Below are positions 16,020 to 25,054 of a stretch of DNA of 64,000 bases, one piece after another. The DNA lies in assembly GCF_009762795.1 (NCBI RefSeq), contig NZ_CP046400.1:2643501-2707500 (forward strand), given 5' to 3'. Positions within the stretch are counted from its first letter, which is position 1; each line of letters starts with the position of its first letter. Under the pieces are notes generated by a model. That model saw only the letters and a list, made by a program, of their open reading frames with translations, made no database searches and had not been told where the DNA came from. Made by a program: the position numbers and the translations under genes. This DNA comes from Pseudodesulfovibrio cashew (GTDB lineage Bacteria; Desulfobacterota; Desulfovibrionia; Desulfovibrionales; Desulfovibrionaceae).

Positions 16020-16547
16020 GTTGTTTTTTCAGTAGGTTCCTTGTGTTCGTAATCCAAGAATCGGCGGGAGCCCTTGAGAATCAAGGCCTAGCGGGGATGG
16101 GGGGTAGGTCATGCAATCTGATTTTTCGTGGCGATAATGGTTACTCATTGATTTTTTTCTTTTATATCGGTGTGTTAATGGAGAATCACGTGAATAGATA
16201 AACGCGGTACTTTTGCGCAACGGGTAGAAAAAAAATCTTTGCAAAAAGATATTAGTTGAAAAAGTGAGATAAAAGGTGAAAATGCAAATGATACATGTTG
16301 AAAACTATTTCACCAGCTGTTGATAAATATGTTGTTTAGAAAAACTCTGGACCGGGAAAACCCTGTGACAGTGCTGTTTCAAAGGGGATCGACCGGGAAA
16401 CGTCCTGTTTCCGGAGTTTGGACATAATTGTTTGTATTTCAGCTAGTTAGTCTGGACGGTGGTTGTCTAAAACCTGAGCCCTCCATCGGGCCTACAAATG
16501 GAATTCGAGAATTGTCTGAGACAGGGCGATCTACTATCAATCTCCGC
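16020..16547. other. AT-rich intergenic region upstream of dnaA
   Basis: About 530 bp of AT-rich sequence (by eye clearly richer than the genes) with no convincing ORF. It contains one near-DnaA-box (TGTTGATAA, 16318-16326) and a direct repeat GACCGGGAAA at 16350-16359 and 16391-16400, 41 bp apart. This could be the dnaA promoter and autoregulatory region. A cluster of perfect DnaA boxes, expected for oriC, is not seen. Confidence 0.5.
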
Positions 16548-17903
16548 ATGATGAAGACTGCGTGGAAGCAAATAGAACGCTCGTTGGAGAAGAGCCTGAA
16601 CCCCGGGGTATACACCGTCTGGATCAAGCCGTTGCAGGGAAAGGTTGAAGGAAATCGCCTCTCTCTGGTCGCCCCGAACGATTTCGTCGCCAACTGGGTC
16701 AGGGACCGTCTCCTTCAGGTGATTCGCGAGGTCGCCTCTCATGTCATTGGCTGCGATCCCAGGATCACCATTACCGCGAGCACCGAGAAACGCGTCGCTC
16801 CCGTAGTTAAATCCGTACCGGCCAAATCCCTGAATGCGGGGTCCGCCGAGCTGGGCTTGCCTCTAGTGGAAACGCCAAAGGTCATCGCGACCCGGAACTG
16901 GCGTTTTTCTTTTGACGATTTTGTGGTCGGGCCCAGTAATGAACTGGCCTGCGCCGCAAGCAAGTCCATCTCCGATGCGGCTTTTACCTCGGATCATCTT
17001 TTTCTCAGTTCGGCCCCCGGCCTGGGCAAGACGCATCTGTTGCAGTCGGTGGGCAATGCCCTTTGCAGCGCAAGCAACCGTCGGGCTCCGCGAGTGGCCT
17101 GCCTCTCCTCCGAGGAGTTCGCCACGCGCATGGTACTCGCCTTCAAGGCACGCAAGATCGACGAGTTCAAGGCGCAGTTCCGAGAGAATATCGACATGCT
17201 TCTGCTGGAGGATGTCCATTTCTTCCAGGGAAAGGAGAAGATGCAGGAGGAACTGCTCTGCACGCTTACGGCGTTGCGTGAGCGGGGCTGCAAGGTGGTG
17301 CTGACCAGCCCCTTTATGCCCAAGGAACTCAACGGCGTGGACAGTCGTCTGGTTTCCCGGTTCTGTTCCGGTTTCTTGGCGCATATCAACCGCCCGGACA
17401 TGGAGACCCGACGCCGTATCGTACAGGAAAAGGCGCGCAAGCTTCAGGTGTCCGTCCCGGTGGAGGTCACCGAGTTGCTGGCCGAGCGCATCACTTCTGA
17501 CATTCGCCAGCTGGAATCCTGCCTGAACAACATGGTGCTCAAGGCGCGGCTGCTCAACCGAGCCGTTACCCTGAACCTGGCCTGGGAAGTGCTCGACAAC
17601 TACGCGGTGCAGAATGCCACGCCCGACTTCGCGCACATCATTGAATTTATCTGCAAGAGCTACTCCCTGTCAGAGGATGAGCTCAAATCCAAGAGCCGCA
17701 AGCGCCAGATTGTCCTGGCCCGCAATACCGCCTTCTATCTGGCGCGGAAGCACACCGAGCTCTCTCTCAAATCCATCGGCGAACGCCTTGGCCGGAGACA
17801 TTCCACGGTGCTCAAGGGCATCACCAAGGTCGAGCGGGAGATTTCGCTCCAGACACCGTTGGGCCGCCAGATCGAGAAGACCACCGAGCGACTCGCTCCC
17901 TAA
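16548..17903 (+). CDS. dnaA: Chromosomal replication initiator DnaA (divergent)
   Basis: A 451-residue DnaA by full four-domain layout. Residues 1-70 are domain I (WKQIERSLEKSLNPGVYTVWIKPL). Residues about 118-330 are the AAA+ domain, with Walker A SSAPGLGKT (Lys161, Thr162) and Walker B LLLEDVHF (Glu221, Asp222). The C-terminus is the helix-turn-helix (SLKSIGERLGRRHSTVLKG). Compared with textbook DnaA, the first P-loop Gly is Ser, Walker B is ED rather than DD, and the RDHTTV signature reads RRHSTV. The frame is open 40 codons further upstream from a TTG, but homology begins at 16548/16551. dnaN and gyrB do not follow; the next gene converges. Confidence 0.88.
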   Translation: MMKTAWKQIERSLEKSLNPGVYTVWIKPLQGKVEGNRLSLVAPNDFVANWVRDRLLQVIREVASHVIGCDPRITITASTEKRVAPVVKSVPAKSLNAGSAELGLPLVETPKVIATRNWRFSFDDFVVGPSNELACAASKSISDAAFTSDHLFLSSAPGLGKTHLLQSVGNALCSASNRRAPRVACLSSEEFATRMVLAFKARKIDEFKAQFRENIDMLLLEDVHFFQGKEKMQEELLCTLTALRERGCKVVLTSPFMPKELNGVDSRLVSRFCSGFLAHINRPDMETRRRIVQEKARKLQVSVPVEVTELLAERITSDIRQLESCLNNMVLKARLLNRAVTLNLAWEVLDNYAVQNATPDFAHIIEFICKSYSLSEDELKSKSRKRQIVLARNTAFYLARKHTELSLKSIGERLGRRHSTVLKGITKVEREISLQTPLGRQIEKTTERLAP

Positions 17904-17921
17904 TTCGTCCCCCACGTGTTT

Positions 17922-17970
17922 CCCCGGAATTGTCGGCGCATCAGTCACGTAACAGCCGATGATTCCGGGG
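17922..17970. terminator. Terminator-like hairpin between dnaA and hyuB
   Basis: Inverted repeat CCCCGGAATTGTCGGC / GCCGATGATTCCGGGG, 16 bp with two wobble pairs and a 17-nt loop, between two convergent genes. No strong T run. Confidence 0.5.
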
Positions 17971-18051
17971 ACATTTCATTCCTTAAGATGTGATTCCGTC
18001 CGCCGACAAGGGTGTGGTGGAGACTGAATGGTTTCGCTGTCTGGCGTGCCG

Positions 18052-19629
18052 TCAGGATTGTTTGGCGCCGTATCCGCCGCCGCCCGGGGTTTCGATGCGC
18101 AGGCGGTCGCCGGGGCGGAGTTCGCGGTGGAATTTACCCGGTAGTTCTTCGGTCTTGCCGTCGCGAGTGAGGGTGTTCTGACCCGGAGCGCCCGGTTCGC
18201 CCCCGTTCGCGCCGAAGGGGGCGTGGTTGCGCCGTTCGGAGAGCACGGTGCCTTCGCAGGGCGCGGTCAATTCGATGTCGCGGATCATGCCGTCGCCGCC
18301 CCGGTGTTGGCCTTCGCCGCCCGTGTCGCGCCGGACGGCATACTCTCGGACCAGGAACGGATAGGCGTATTCCAGGGCCTCTACCGGCGTGTTCAGGGTG
18401 TTGGTCATGTGCGAGTGGACCGCGGATTCGCCAGGGCCGCCCGGAGAGGCACCCATGCCGCCCGCCAGGGTCTCGTAATAGGCGAAGGGGGCGGGGCCGT
18501 GCGGGTTGCCTATGGTCACGTTGTTCATGGTCCCCTGGCTGGCCGCCGGGATGCGTTCGGGCATGGCCGTCGATAATGCACCGAGGATGACGTCCACGAT
18601 GCGCTGGGAGGTCTCCACATTGCCTCCCGCCACTGCCGCCGGGAACAGTGCGTCCACCGCCGAGCCCTCTCGGGTGATGACCTCCACCGGCCGCATGCAG
18701 CCCGCGTTGGCCGGAATGTCCTGCGCTGCCAGGGCGCGGAAGACGTAGAGCACGCAGGAGAGGGTGATGGCGCGGACAGCGTTGATGCTTCCTTCGGCCT
18801 GATCGTCTGAGTCGCTGAAATCCAGTTTTGCCATGTCGTCGTTCACGGTCAGTCTCAGGCGAATGAAGATGTCCATCGTCCTGACTCCGTCTCCGTCCAG
18901 ACAGTCCTCGAAGTCGTAGGTCCCGTCCGGGATGGCCGCGATGGCTTGGCGCGTGATCCTCTCGGAATAGTCCATCAGCGCCGCACCGTATTCCCGGCAG
19001 GTGTCCAGACCGTATTTGCCAATGCACTCGATCATGCGCCGGACCCCGGTGGTGTTGGCCATGAACTGGGCCGCGAAGTCTCCCTCGCGTTCTGCCGGGG
19101 TGCGCACGTTGGACAGTACCATGGCCAGGATATCCCGATTGATCATGCCTCGCCGGATGATGCGTACGGGCGGGATAATAAGCCCTTCCTGGAACAGGGA
19201 AGTGGAGAGCGGCATGGACCCGGAGGTCATGCCGCCCACATCTGCGTGGTGGGCGCGGTTGGCCACATAGAAATCCGGCTTGGTGCTCCCCTCGGCAAAG
19301 ACCGGAGCGACAACGGTGATGTCCGGCAGGTGGGTGCCGCCCCGGAACGGGTCGTTGAGCATGACCATATCTCCGGGTTCGAATCCCTCATCCTCCGGCA
19401 AGGCGCGCATGGCGGCTTTGACGGAAAGGGGCATGGACCCCAGGTGCACTGGGATGTGCGCGGCCTGGGCGATCATGTCGCCGCTTGAGTCGAACACGCC
19501 GCAGGAGAGGTCGCGACGCTCCTTGATGTTGGGCGAGAACGCGGTGTGGGTCAGGGTGACGCCCATTTCCTCGGCGATGGAGGAGAACCGGTTCTTGAAG
19601 ACTTCGAGAAGGATGGGGTTGATCGGCAT
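18052..19629 (-). CDS. hyuB: Hydantoinase B / 5-oxoprolinase family subunit
   Basis: A 525-residue HyuB-family protein starting MPINPILLEVFKNRFSSIAEEMG. GGGAG lies about 5 nt before the ATG at 19629; the frame extends 25 codons further but without homology. Hallmark stretches include SPNIKERRDLSCGVFD, DMVMLNDPFRGGTHLPDITVV and the Gly-rich end RIETPGGGGYG. The family opens hydantoin or 5-oxoproline rings in an ATP-dependent complex with HyuA. No hyuA lies on either side here, which is unusual. Confidence 0.9.
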   Translation of the reverse strand: MPINPILLEVFKNRFSSIAEEMGVTLTHTAFSPNIKERRDLSCGVFDSSGDMIAQAAHIPVHLGSMPLSVKAAMRALPEDEGFEPGDMVMLNDPFRGGTHLPDITVVAPVFAEGSTKPDFYVANRAHHADVGGMTSGSMPLSTSLFQEGLIIPPVRIIRRGMINRDILAMVLSNVRTPAEREGDFAAQFMANTTGVRRMIECIGKYGLDTCREYGAALMDYSERITRQAIAAIPDGTYDFEDCLDGDGVRTMDIFIRLRLTVNDDMAKLDFSDSDDQAEGSINAVRAITLSCVLYVFRALAAQDIPANAGCMRPVEVITREGSAVDALFPAAVAGGNVETSQRIVDVILGALSTAMPERIPAASQGTMNNVTIGNPHGPAPFAYYETLAGGMGASPGGPGESAVHSHMTNTLNTPVEALEYAYPFLVREYAVRRDTGGEGQHRGGDGMIRDIELTAPCEGTVLSERRNHAPFGANGGEPGAPGQNTLTRDGKTEELPGKFHRELRPGDRLRIETPGGGGYGAKQS

Positions 19630-19719
19630 GCTGCTCCCTGGGCATGGCGCGTGCGGCGCGATTGGTGGTCCTTTCGGCTCAGGATACGTGCCGGAGGGGC
19701 GCAAGGCAACCTCGGGAAA

Positions 19720-20511
19720 TCAGCTCCGTTGCAGTTCTTCCAGCCGCCGCTTGGCCTCGTCCGGGTCCAGGCCGCGTTTCTTGGCGATGTTCGGCAGGTT
19801 GTCCTCGGCGTCCGTGGCGCGGACGTAGACCGGTTCAATGGAGGCGGAGGCGTAGTCGGCATGCAGGGCTGCGTCCAGGAGCATCTCCGGGGAGGCGTTG
19901 TCCCAACGGGAGGGGAGCATGACATAGCCGGGGCAGTCCGCTGCCAGTTCGGCGAAAAATTCGGGATTTTTGCGTAGGCCGCTGCCCATGAGGTGGCCTT
20001 GCTCCCCTAGGAATTTGACCGTCTTGGCCGCTTCGGCCAGGGGCAGGGAGCAGAGCGGGTGCAGCGTTTCCAGCGAAGGCGCGGCAAAGGATTGCAGGTA
20101 GACCAGCCCTCGCCTGGCATAGGTCAGGACATGGAGCGGACCGGTAATGAGTGGTGCGGGACCTGCGGCAAGGAGCGGCAGGTATTCGAGCCCGGCAAGT
20201 GCCGCCCCGGATCCTGCGGCCAGCCCTTCGGCAGCGGCGAGCACCAGCCGCAAGCCGGTGAAGCTGCCGGGGCCGCGAATGCAGGCGATGCGGTCGATGT
20301 CCCGGACCGTGAGGCCAAAGCCGTCCAGGGTCTCCTTCAGGCCGGGAACGAGAAAGCGGATGGACTCACCCGGTACTGTCCATTCCCGGGAGGCGAGCAT
20401 GCGCCAGCCGCCGGGCACGGGTTGTCCCAGTGCCAGTTGCAGCCGTTCCTCGGTCCCACCCATGGCCAGGACCAGGCCGGACGATTTATGAGAGGATGCG
20501 ACGGAAGTCAT
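19720..20511 (-). CDS. tsaB: tRNA threonylcarbamoyladenosine protein TsaB
   Basis: A 263-residue TsaB. The core motif CIRGPGSFTGLRLVLAAAEGLA is the family signature. TsaB is an inactive ASKHA paralogue that partners TsaD and TsaE to make t6A37 in ANN-decoding tRNAs. The start lies 26 nt inside the end of rseP, so the two genes are translationally coupled. The C-terminal part (about 150-263) is longer than in E. coli TsaB (231). Confidence 0.88.
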   Translation of the reverse strand: MTSVASSHKSSGLVLAMGGTEERLQLALGQPVPGGWRMLASREWTVPGESIRFLVPGLKETLDGFGLTVRDIDRIACIRGPGSFTGLRLVLAAAEGLAAGSGAALAGLEYLPLLAAGPAPLITGPLHVLTYARRGLVYLQSFAAPSLETLHPLCSLPLAEAAKTVKFLGEQGHLMGSGLRKNPEFFAELAADCPGYVMLPSRWDNASPEMLLDAALHADYASASIEPVYVRATDAEDNLPNIAKKRGLDPDEAKRRLEELQRS

Positions 20512-21544
20512 TGAAGATGGCCAGGGCCATGAGCATGAGCAGCAGGAGGATGCCGAAGCGCATGGCGATCCCCTTCCACTTTTCGTTCAGCGGGCGACGG
20601 ATGATGGTTTCAATGGTAAAGAACAGGATGTGTCCTCCGTCCAGCACCGGGATGGGCAGCAGATTGATGATGGCCAGGTTGACGGAGATTATCGCCACCA
20701 TGGCCAGCAGGTCGAAGATGCCGGATTGGGCCGAGGTGTGCACCATCTGGGCGAGCATGATCGGGCCGCCGATGCTTTCCACCGGGATGAGGCGTTCGAT
20801 GATTGAGACGAATCCCTTCACCACGACCACAGCCATTCTCCAGGTTTGCTCCAGGGCAGCCTGGATTCCCAGCCCCTCAACCGGGTAATATTCAACCTTG
20901 CCCCCTTGGGTGATGCCCACCAGAGGCGCTGTTACCTTTTCGCCGAACAGGTTCTTGACGGTGTTGATCTTGGGCGTCACATGCAGGGTGAGGGTTTCAT
21001 CATTGCGCTTGACGGTGAAGGCAAGATCATTTTCTCCACCCTTGCGAATGGTGGTGACAAGCGCCCCCCAGGAGTCGATTGGGGCGCCGTCGATGGCCAG
21101 GATGTGGTCGTTGGGTTGGATGCCCGCCGCAGCAGCAGGCGAGTCGGGCATGACGCCGCCCACGGTGGGCAGGATGATGCCTTGGCCCTGGGCCAGCAGG
21201 AGGAACCAGTAGATGAGAAAGGCGAGCAGGAAGTTGAAGAAGGGGCCGGCGGCCACTACAAGCATGCGGTGCCAGGCAGGACGGTTGGAAAAGAGTTCAT
21301 CCTCGGGAAAATCCTCGTCCTCTTCGCCGGTTTCTCCGGCCAGAGCCACGTAGCCGCCCAGGGGAATGAGGGACAGCTTGTAGTCCGTTCTGCCAGAAGT
21401 GAAGCCGAGCAGCTTGGGGCCGAAGCCGAGAGAGAAGGCCTTGACTCCCATGCCGAGCATGCGGGCGACTGCGAAGTGTCCGAGTTCGTGGAAGAAAATC
21501 AAGCCGCCGAGGGCGAGAACAATGGCGATAGCGCTGGTTATCAT
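20486..21544 (-). CDS. rseP: RIP metalloprotease RseP
   Basis: A 352-residue site-2 membrane protease that cleaves anti-sigma factors and signal peptide remnants. The zinc site HELGH is at residues 19-23 in the first membrane helix. A PDZ domain follows in the middle (GVMPDSPAAAAGIQPNDHILAIDGAPI, single copy) and the third ligand is in the NLLPIPVLDGGH motif near the C-terminus. I use the ATG at 21544 with AGGA at good spacing instead of the frame start 15 codons upstream. It lies downstream of dxr as in many bacteria. Confidence 0.93.
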   Translation of the reverse strand: MITSAIAIVLALGGLIFFHELGHFAVARMLGMGVKAFSLGFGPKLLGFTSGRTDYKLSLIPLGGYVALAGETGEEDEDFPEDELFSNRPAWHRMLVVAAGPFFNFLLAFLIYWFLLLAQGQGIILPTVGGVMPDSPAAAAGIQPNDHILAIDGAPIDSWGALVTTIRKGGENDLAFTVKRNDETLTLHVTPKINTVKNLFGEKVTAPLVGITQGGKVEYYPVEGLGIQAALEQTWRMAVVVVKGFVSIIERLIPVESIGGPIMLAQMVHTSAQSGIFDLLAMVAIISVNLAIINLLPIPVLDGGHILFFTIETIIRRPLNEKWKGIAMRFGILLLLMLMALAIFNDFRRILS

Positions 21545-21651
21545 AGATTCCTCATGATGCCGGGCCGGTTTTTGAATGCGCGGCAACAATTACTATACGT
21601 ATTTATTCCCGTTTGGCTAGGGCGTGCAAATATTTTCCACCGCACTGCTTC

Positions 21652-22854
21652 TTACAGCAGCGTTTCGGCTTCTTCCCGGGCGAGGCGATCAAGGGCCAGG
21701 ACCGCCTCGGGTGTGGAGACATCCACGGGCGTATGGCGCTCCAGGGCTTTTTCAATGGTTGCCGGGATATCCAGGTAGTGGATTTCCTCCCGCAGGAAGG
21801 CGGCCACGGCGACTTCATTGACCGCGTTGAGCACGTTGGCGTGGCTCGGCCCCGCATCAAATGCCTCACGCGCCAGGCGCAGGCAGGGGAAGGCGTCCGT
21901 GTCCGGCGCCTCGAAAGTCAGGCTGCCCACCTGGGCCAGATTGAGCCGGGGCACATCCACTTCCACTCTACGGGGGTAGCAGAGACAGTGGGCGATGGGT
22001 ACCTGCATGTCAGGGTTGCCCATGTGTGCCAGTTGCGAACCGTCCACGTATTCCACCAGTGAGTGGACGATGGACTGCGGGTGGACGACCACTTCCACGC
22101 GGTCCATGGGCAGGCCGTAGAGGTGGCACGCCTCAATGATCTCCAGTCCCTTGTTCATCAGCGTGGACGAGTCGATGGAGATTTTGGCTCCCATGTCCCA
22201 GTTGGGATGGGCCAGGGCCTGGTCGCGGGTCACGGTCTTGAGAAAATCGAGGGACTTGCCGCGAAAGGGACCGCCTGAAGCGGTCAGTATGAGACGCCTG
22301 AGGTCGCCTTCAGCGCCGTGTCCGGCCAGCCCTTGGAACAGGGCATTGTGCTCGGAGTCCACCGGCAGGATTACCGCACCGTTCTCCCGGCATGCCTGGC
22401 GGATCAGGTGGCCACCCAGGACCAGGGATTCCTTGTTGGCCAGGCCGATCATCTTGCCGGCCTTGGCGGCGGCCAGGGTGGGGGCGAAGCCTGCTGCGCC
22501 GACGATCGCCGAGAGTACGTAGTCAACGTCGTCCATGGCCGCCAGTTCGGCATAACCCTGCGGGCCCACAAGTACTTCCGGGGCATAGTCGGAGGGGAGG
22601 CAGGAGAGGAATTCCCGCCTGGTCTCATCGTCGAGCACGGCCGCAAAAGGCGGGCGGAAGGCGATGCAGAGCTCGGCCAGCCGCATTGCGTTGCGGCCTC
22701 CGGCAAGGGCCGTGACAGTGAACATGCCGGGATGCTTGGCGATTACCTTCAGGGCACTGTCGCCAATGGAACCGGTAGCCCCAAGGATGCACAGAGAGCG
22801 CGGGAAATCCGGTAGGGTGGCAGTTTCCGGCCAGGGGGAAATGTAGGTCTTCAC
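21652..22854 (-). CDS. dxr: 1-deoxy-D-xylulose 5-phosphate reductoisomerase
   Basis: A 400-residue Dxr (IspC), which makes MEP from DXP with NADPH in the non-mevalonate isoprenoid pathway. The N-terminal nucleotide motif is LGATGSIG. Substrate and metal motifs are PVDSEHNALFQ and LTASGGPFRG, and ALAHPNWDMGAKISIDSSTL and NKGLEIIEA follow. It starts 13 nt after the cdsA stop, in one operon feeding undecaprenyl diphosphate synthesis by UppS nearby. Confidence 0.96.
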   Translation of the reverse strand: MKTYISPWPETATLPDFPRSLCILGATGSIGDSALKVIAKHPGMFTVTALAGGRNAMRLAELCIAFRPPFAAVLDDETRREFLSCLPSDYAPEVLVGPQGYAELAAMDDVDYVLSAIVGAAGFAPTLAAAKAGKMIGLANKESLVLGGHLIRQACRENGAVILPVDSEHNALFQGLAGHGAEGDLRRLILTASGGPFRGKSLDFLKTVTRDQALAHPNWDMGAKISIDSSTLMNKGLEIIEACHLYGLPMDRVEVVVHPQSIVHSLVEYVDGSQLAHMGNPDMQVPIAHCLCYPRRVEVDVPRLNLAQVGSLTFEAPDTDAFPCLRLAREAFDAGPSHANVLNAVNEVAVAAFLREEIHYLDIPATIEKALERHTPVDVSTPEAVLALDRLAREEAETLL

Positions 22855-22867
22855 GAGCGGTCCGGGG

Positions 22868-23671
22868 CTAGGGGAAGAAAGGATGGACCGAATTCAGCAG
22901 GCCATAGGTGGGCACTACCAGCAGCAGGGAGTCCACGCGGTCCAGGAAGCCGCCGTGCCCAGGCAGAAAGTGTCCGGAGTCCTTGACGGCCAAGGAGCGC
23001 TTGAGGGCAGATTCGAAGAAGTCGCCCATCTGGGCCGCGATATTAAGAGCCGCGCCGAGGAGGAGCCATTGCCAGAACGGGGCGTCACCGAAGGCCAGGC
23101 CATAGGCAGTGGTGCCCACTACGCAGGCTCCGAATCCGGCCAGGCTGCCGACCCAGGATTTCTTGGGCGAAATCTTGGGCCAGATCTTCTTGTCGCCCCA
23201 CATGGTCCCTGCATAGAAGGCCGCCGTGTCGGACAGGGCTGCCGCAGCGATGACCAGTACGCATTCCCAGCGGTTGAATTTCAGGAAGAAGTGGAAATTG
23301 ACCGGGATATAGATGAGTCCCGTCAAAAAGATCATGGCCTGGACAAAGGACGCGGTCATGTCCGCTGAATAGCGGAACAGGAAAATGAAGGCCGAGATCC
23401 AGAAGGCGAAAATGGTGATCACCGCCGGGTACATCAGGTCGCCGTTGGTAAAGGCACCGAGCAGCAGGAACGTGAAGGCCGTCCCAAGGGACTTGATGGT
23501 CTTTATGCCCTGGTGATCTCGGAACAGGTCGTAGAATTCCCAGAGGGTAAAGGCGCAGAACAGGGCCAGAACGGTAAAGAGGACCCATCCCTGAAAGAGC
23601 ATGGCCAGGAAGACGAAGGCGGCAAGGACCACTCCGGTGATGAGCCGTTTTTGGTGTGAGGCGATATCCAT
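22868..23671 (-). CDS. cdsA: Phosphatidate cytidylyltransferase
   Basis: A 267-residue integral membrane enzyme that makes CDP-diacylglycerol from phosphatidate and CTP. Several membrane segments cover the length. The CDS signature is at the C-terminus (SALKRSLAVKDSGHFLPGHGGFLDRVDS), with the conserved KDxGxxxPGHGGxxDRxD. It lies 100 bp after uppS and 13 bp before dxr. Confidence 0.95.
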   Translation of the reverse strand: MDIASHQKRLITGVVLAAFVFLAMLFQGWVLFTVLALFCAFTLWEFYDLFRDHQGIKTIKSLGTAFTFLLLGAFTNGDLMYPAVITIFAFWISAFIFLFRYSADMTASFVQAMIFLTGLIYIPVNFHFFLKFNRWECVLVIAAAALSDTAAFYAGTMWGDKKIWPKISPKKSWVGSLAGFGACVVGTTAYGLAFGDAPFWQWLLLGAALNIAAQMGDFFESALKRSLAVKDSGHFLPGHGGFLDRVDSLLLVVPTYGLLNSVHPFFP

Positions 23672-23771
23672 ATATGATTTTCAGCGGTTACTTTGTGTTG
23701 ACGCTCATGGAGCAAGTACCCACTGTGTACGCTTTTTTACCCCGGTGGGCAATACGGCCGAAGAGAAATCC

Positions 23772-24479
23772 TTAGCCTTCGGCCAGTTGGTCTCCGGTCT
23801 TGCCGAACCGCCGCTGCCGCTCGCCCAGGGAGGCTATGGCCTTTTCCAATTCCTCGGGGGAAAAGTCCGGCCAGAAGATGTCCGTGAAGTAGAACTCCGA
23901 GTAGGCGCATTGGAACAGCAGGTAGTTGGAGAGCCGCAGTTCACCCGAGGTGCGGATGATCAGGTCAGGGTCGGGCTGGCCCGTGGTCCAGAGTTCGGCG
24001 GCGAAGGCCTCCTCGGTGATCTCCTCCGGCTTGGCGCCCCTGGCGACGAGGGCCTTGGCCGCGCGCAGGATTTCGTCCCGGCCCGAGTAGTTCAGGGCCA
24101 GGTTCAGGGTCATGTCGGTGCAGTCCTTGGTCTGGCGCATAACGTGCTTGAGCACCTGCCGGACCGCCAGTGGCATGCCGTCGATGTCCCCCAGGATCTT
24201 GAGGCGTATACCCTGTTCCTTGAGAGACTTCTCTTCCCGCTTGAGAAAGGAAGTCAGCAACTCGAAGAGGACCTTGATCTCGGTCTTGGGTCGTGACCAG
24301 TTTTCCTTGGAGAAGGTGTACAGGGTCAGGTGTCTGACGCCCAGTTCTCGGCAGCGGGTGACGACGGCGCGGGCCGTCTCGGTTCCTGCCTTATGGCCTT
24401 CGGTCCGAGGCAACCCGCGCTGTTTCGCCCACCGTCCATTGCCGTCCATGATGATGGCGATATGGGCGGGAATATTCAT
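23772..24479 (-). CDS. uppS: Undecaprenyl diphosphate synthase
   Basis: A 235-residue cis-prenyltransferase. It begins MNIPAHIAIIMDGNGRWAKQRG with the catalytic Asp in MDGNGRWA. It also has LTLYTFSKENW and the C-terminal PDLIIRTSGELRLSNYLLFQCAYSE. It builds the C55 lipid carrier for peptidoglycan and O-antigen. The ATG at 24479 lies 20 nt after the frr stop and fits the family start; an earlier in-frame TTG would sit inside frr. Confidence 0.96.
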   Translation of the reverse strand: MNIPAHIAIIMDGNGRWAKQRGLPRTEGHKAGTETARAVVTRCRELGVRHLTLYTFSKENWSRPKTEIKVLFELLTSFLKREEKSLKEQGIRLKILGDIDGMPLAVRQVLKHVMRQTKDCTDMTLNLALNYSGRDEILRAAKALVARGAKPEEITEEAFAAELWTTGQPDPDLIIRTSGELRLSNYLLFQCAYSEFYFTDIFWPDFSPEELEKAIASLGERQRRFGKTGDQLAEG

Positions 24480-24498
24480 TGTATCCAAGCGTGTACCC

Positions 24499-25053
24499 TT
24501 AGATTTCAAGGATTTCTTTTTCCTTGGCGGCCACGACGGAGTCGCTCTGCTTGACGAAATCGTCGGTCAGCTTCTGCACGTCGGCTTCACCCTTCTTGCG
24601 TTCGTCTTCACTGATCTCCTTGTCCTTCTCCATGGCCTTCAGGGAGTCGTTGAGGTCGCGACGGACGTTGCGGATGGCGATCTTGCATTCTTCGGTGTAC
24701 TTCTTGGCCACCTTGACCAGCTCTTTGCGGCGTTCCTCGGTCAGGGGCGGAATGGCGATGCGGATGATCTTTCCATCATTGACCGGGTTCAGGCCGAGGT
24801 CGGAGGCGATGATGGCCTTTTCCACTCCGGCGAACGCGCCCTTGTCCCATGGCTGGATGGTGATGGTCTTGGCATCGGGTACTGAGACCGAGGAGAGCTG
24901 GCTGATGGGAGTGGGCGTGCCGTAGTAGTCGACCACGATATTATCTACCAGGGCGGTGGTGGCGCGTCCTGTGCGCAGCTTGCCGAATTCCTTTTCAAGG
25001 GACGCGATGGCGCCCTGCATGCGTTTTTTCCCGTCAGCGAGTAGCGATTGCAT
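24499..25053 (-). CDS. frr: Ribosome recycling factor
   Basis: A 184-residue RRF, which with EF-G splits post-termination ribosomes. It has [31 protein letters not shown] and the C-terminal long-helix segment. Length and sequence fit the family throughout. It follows pyrH directly (1-nt gap), the common bacterial order pyrH-frr-uppS-cdsA-dxr. Confidence 0.97.
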   Translation of the reverse strand: MQSLLADGKKRMQGAIASLEKEFGKLRTGRATTALVDNIVVDYYGTPTPISQLSSVSVPDAKTITIQPWDKGAFAGVEKAIIASDLGLNPVNDGKIIRIAIPPLTEERRKELVKVAKKYTEECKIAIRNVRRDLNDSLKAMEKDKEISEDERKKGEADVQKLTDDFVKQSDSVVAAKEKEILEI

Positions 25054-25054
25054 A

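Noticed and set aside
16020-16547. Chromosome origin
   Set aside because: Only one imperfect DnaA box, no dnaN/gyrB, and gene strand bias does not support bidirectional replication from here.
19376-19386. tRNA T-loop-like GGTTCGAATCC
   Set aside because: It lies inside the hyuB coding frame, with no acceptor stem or D/anticodon arms around it.
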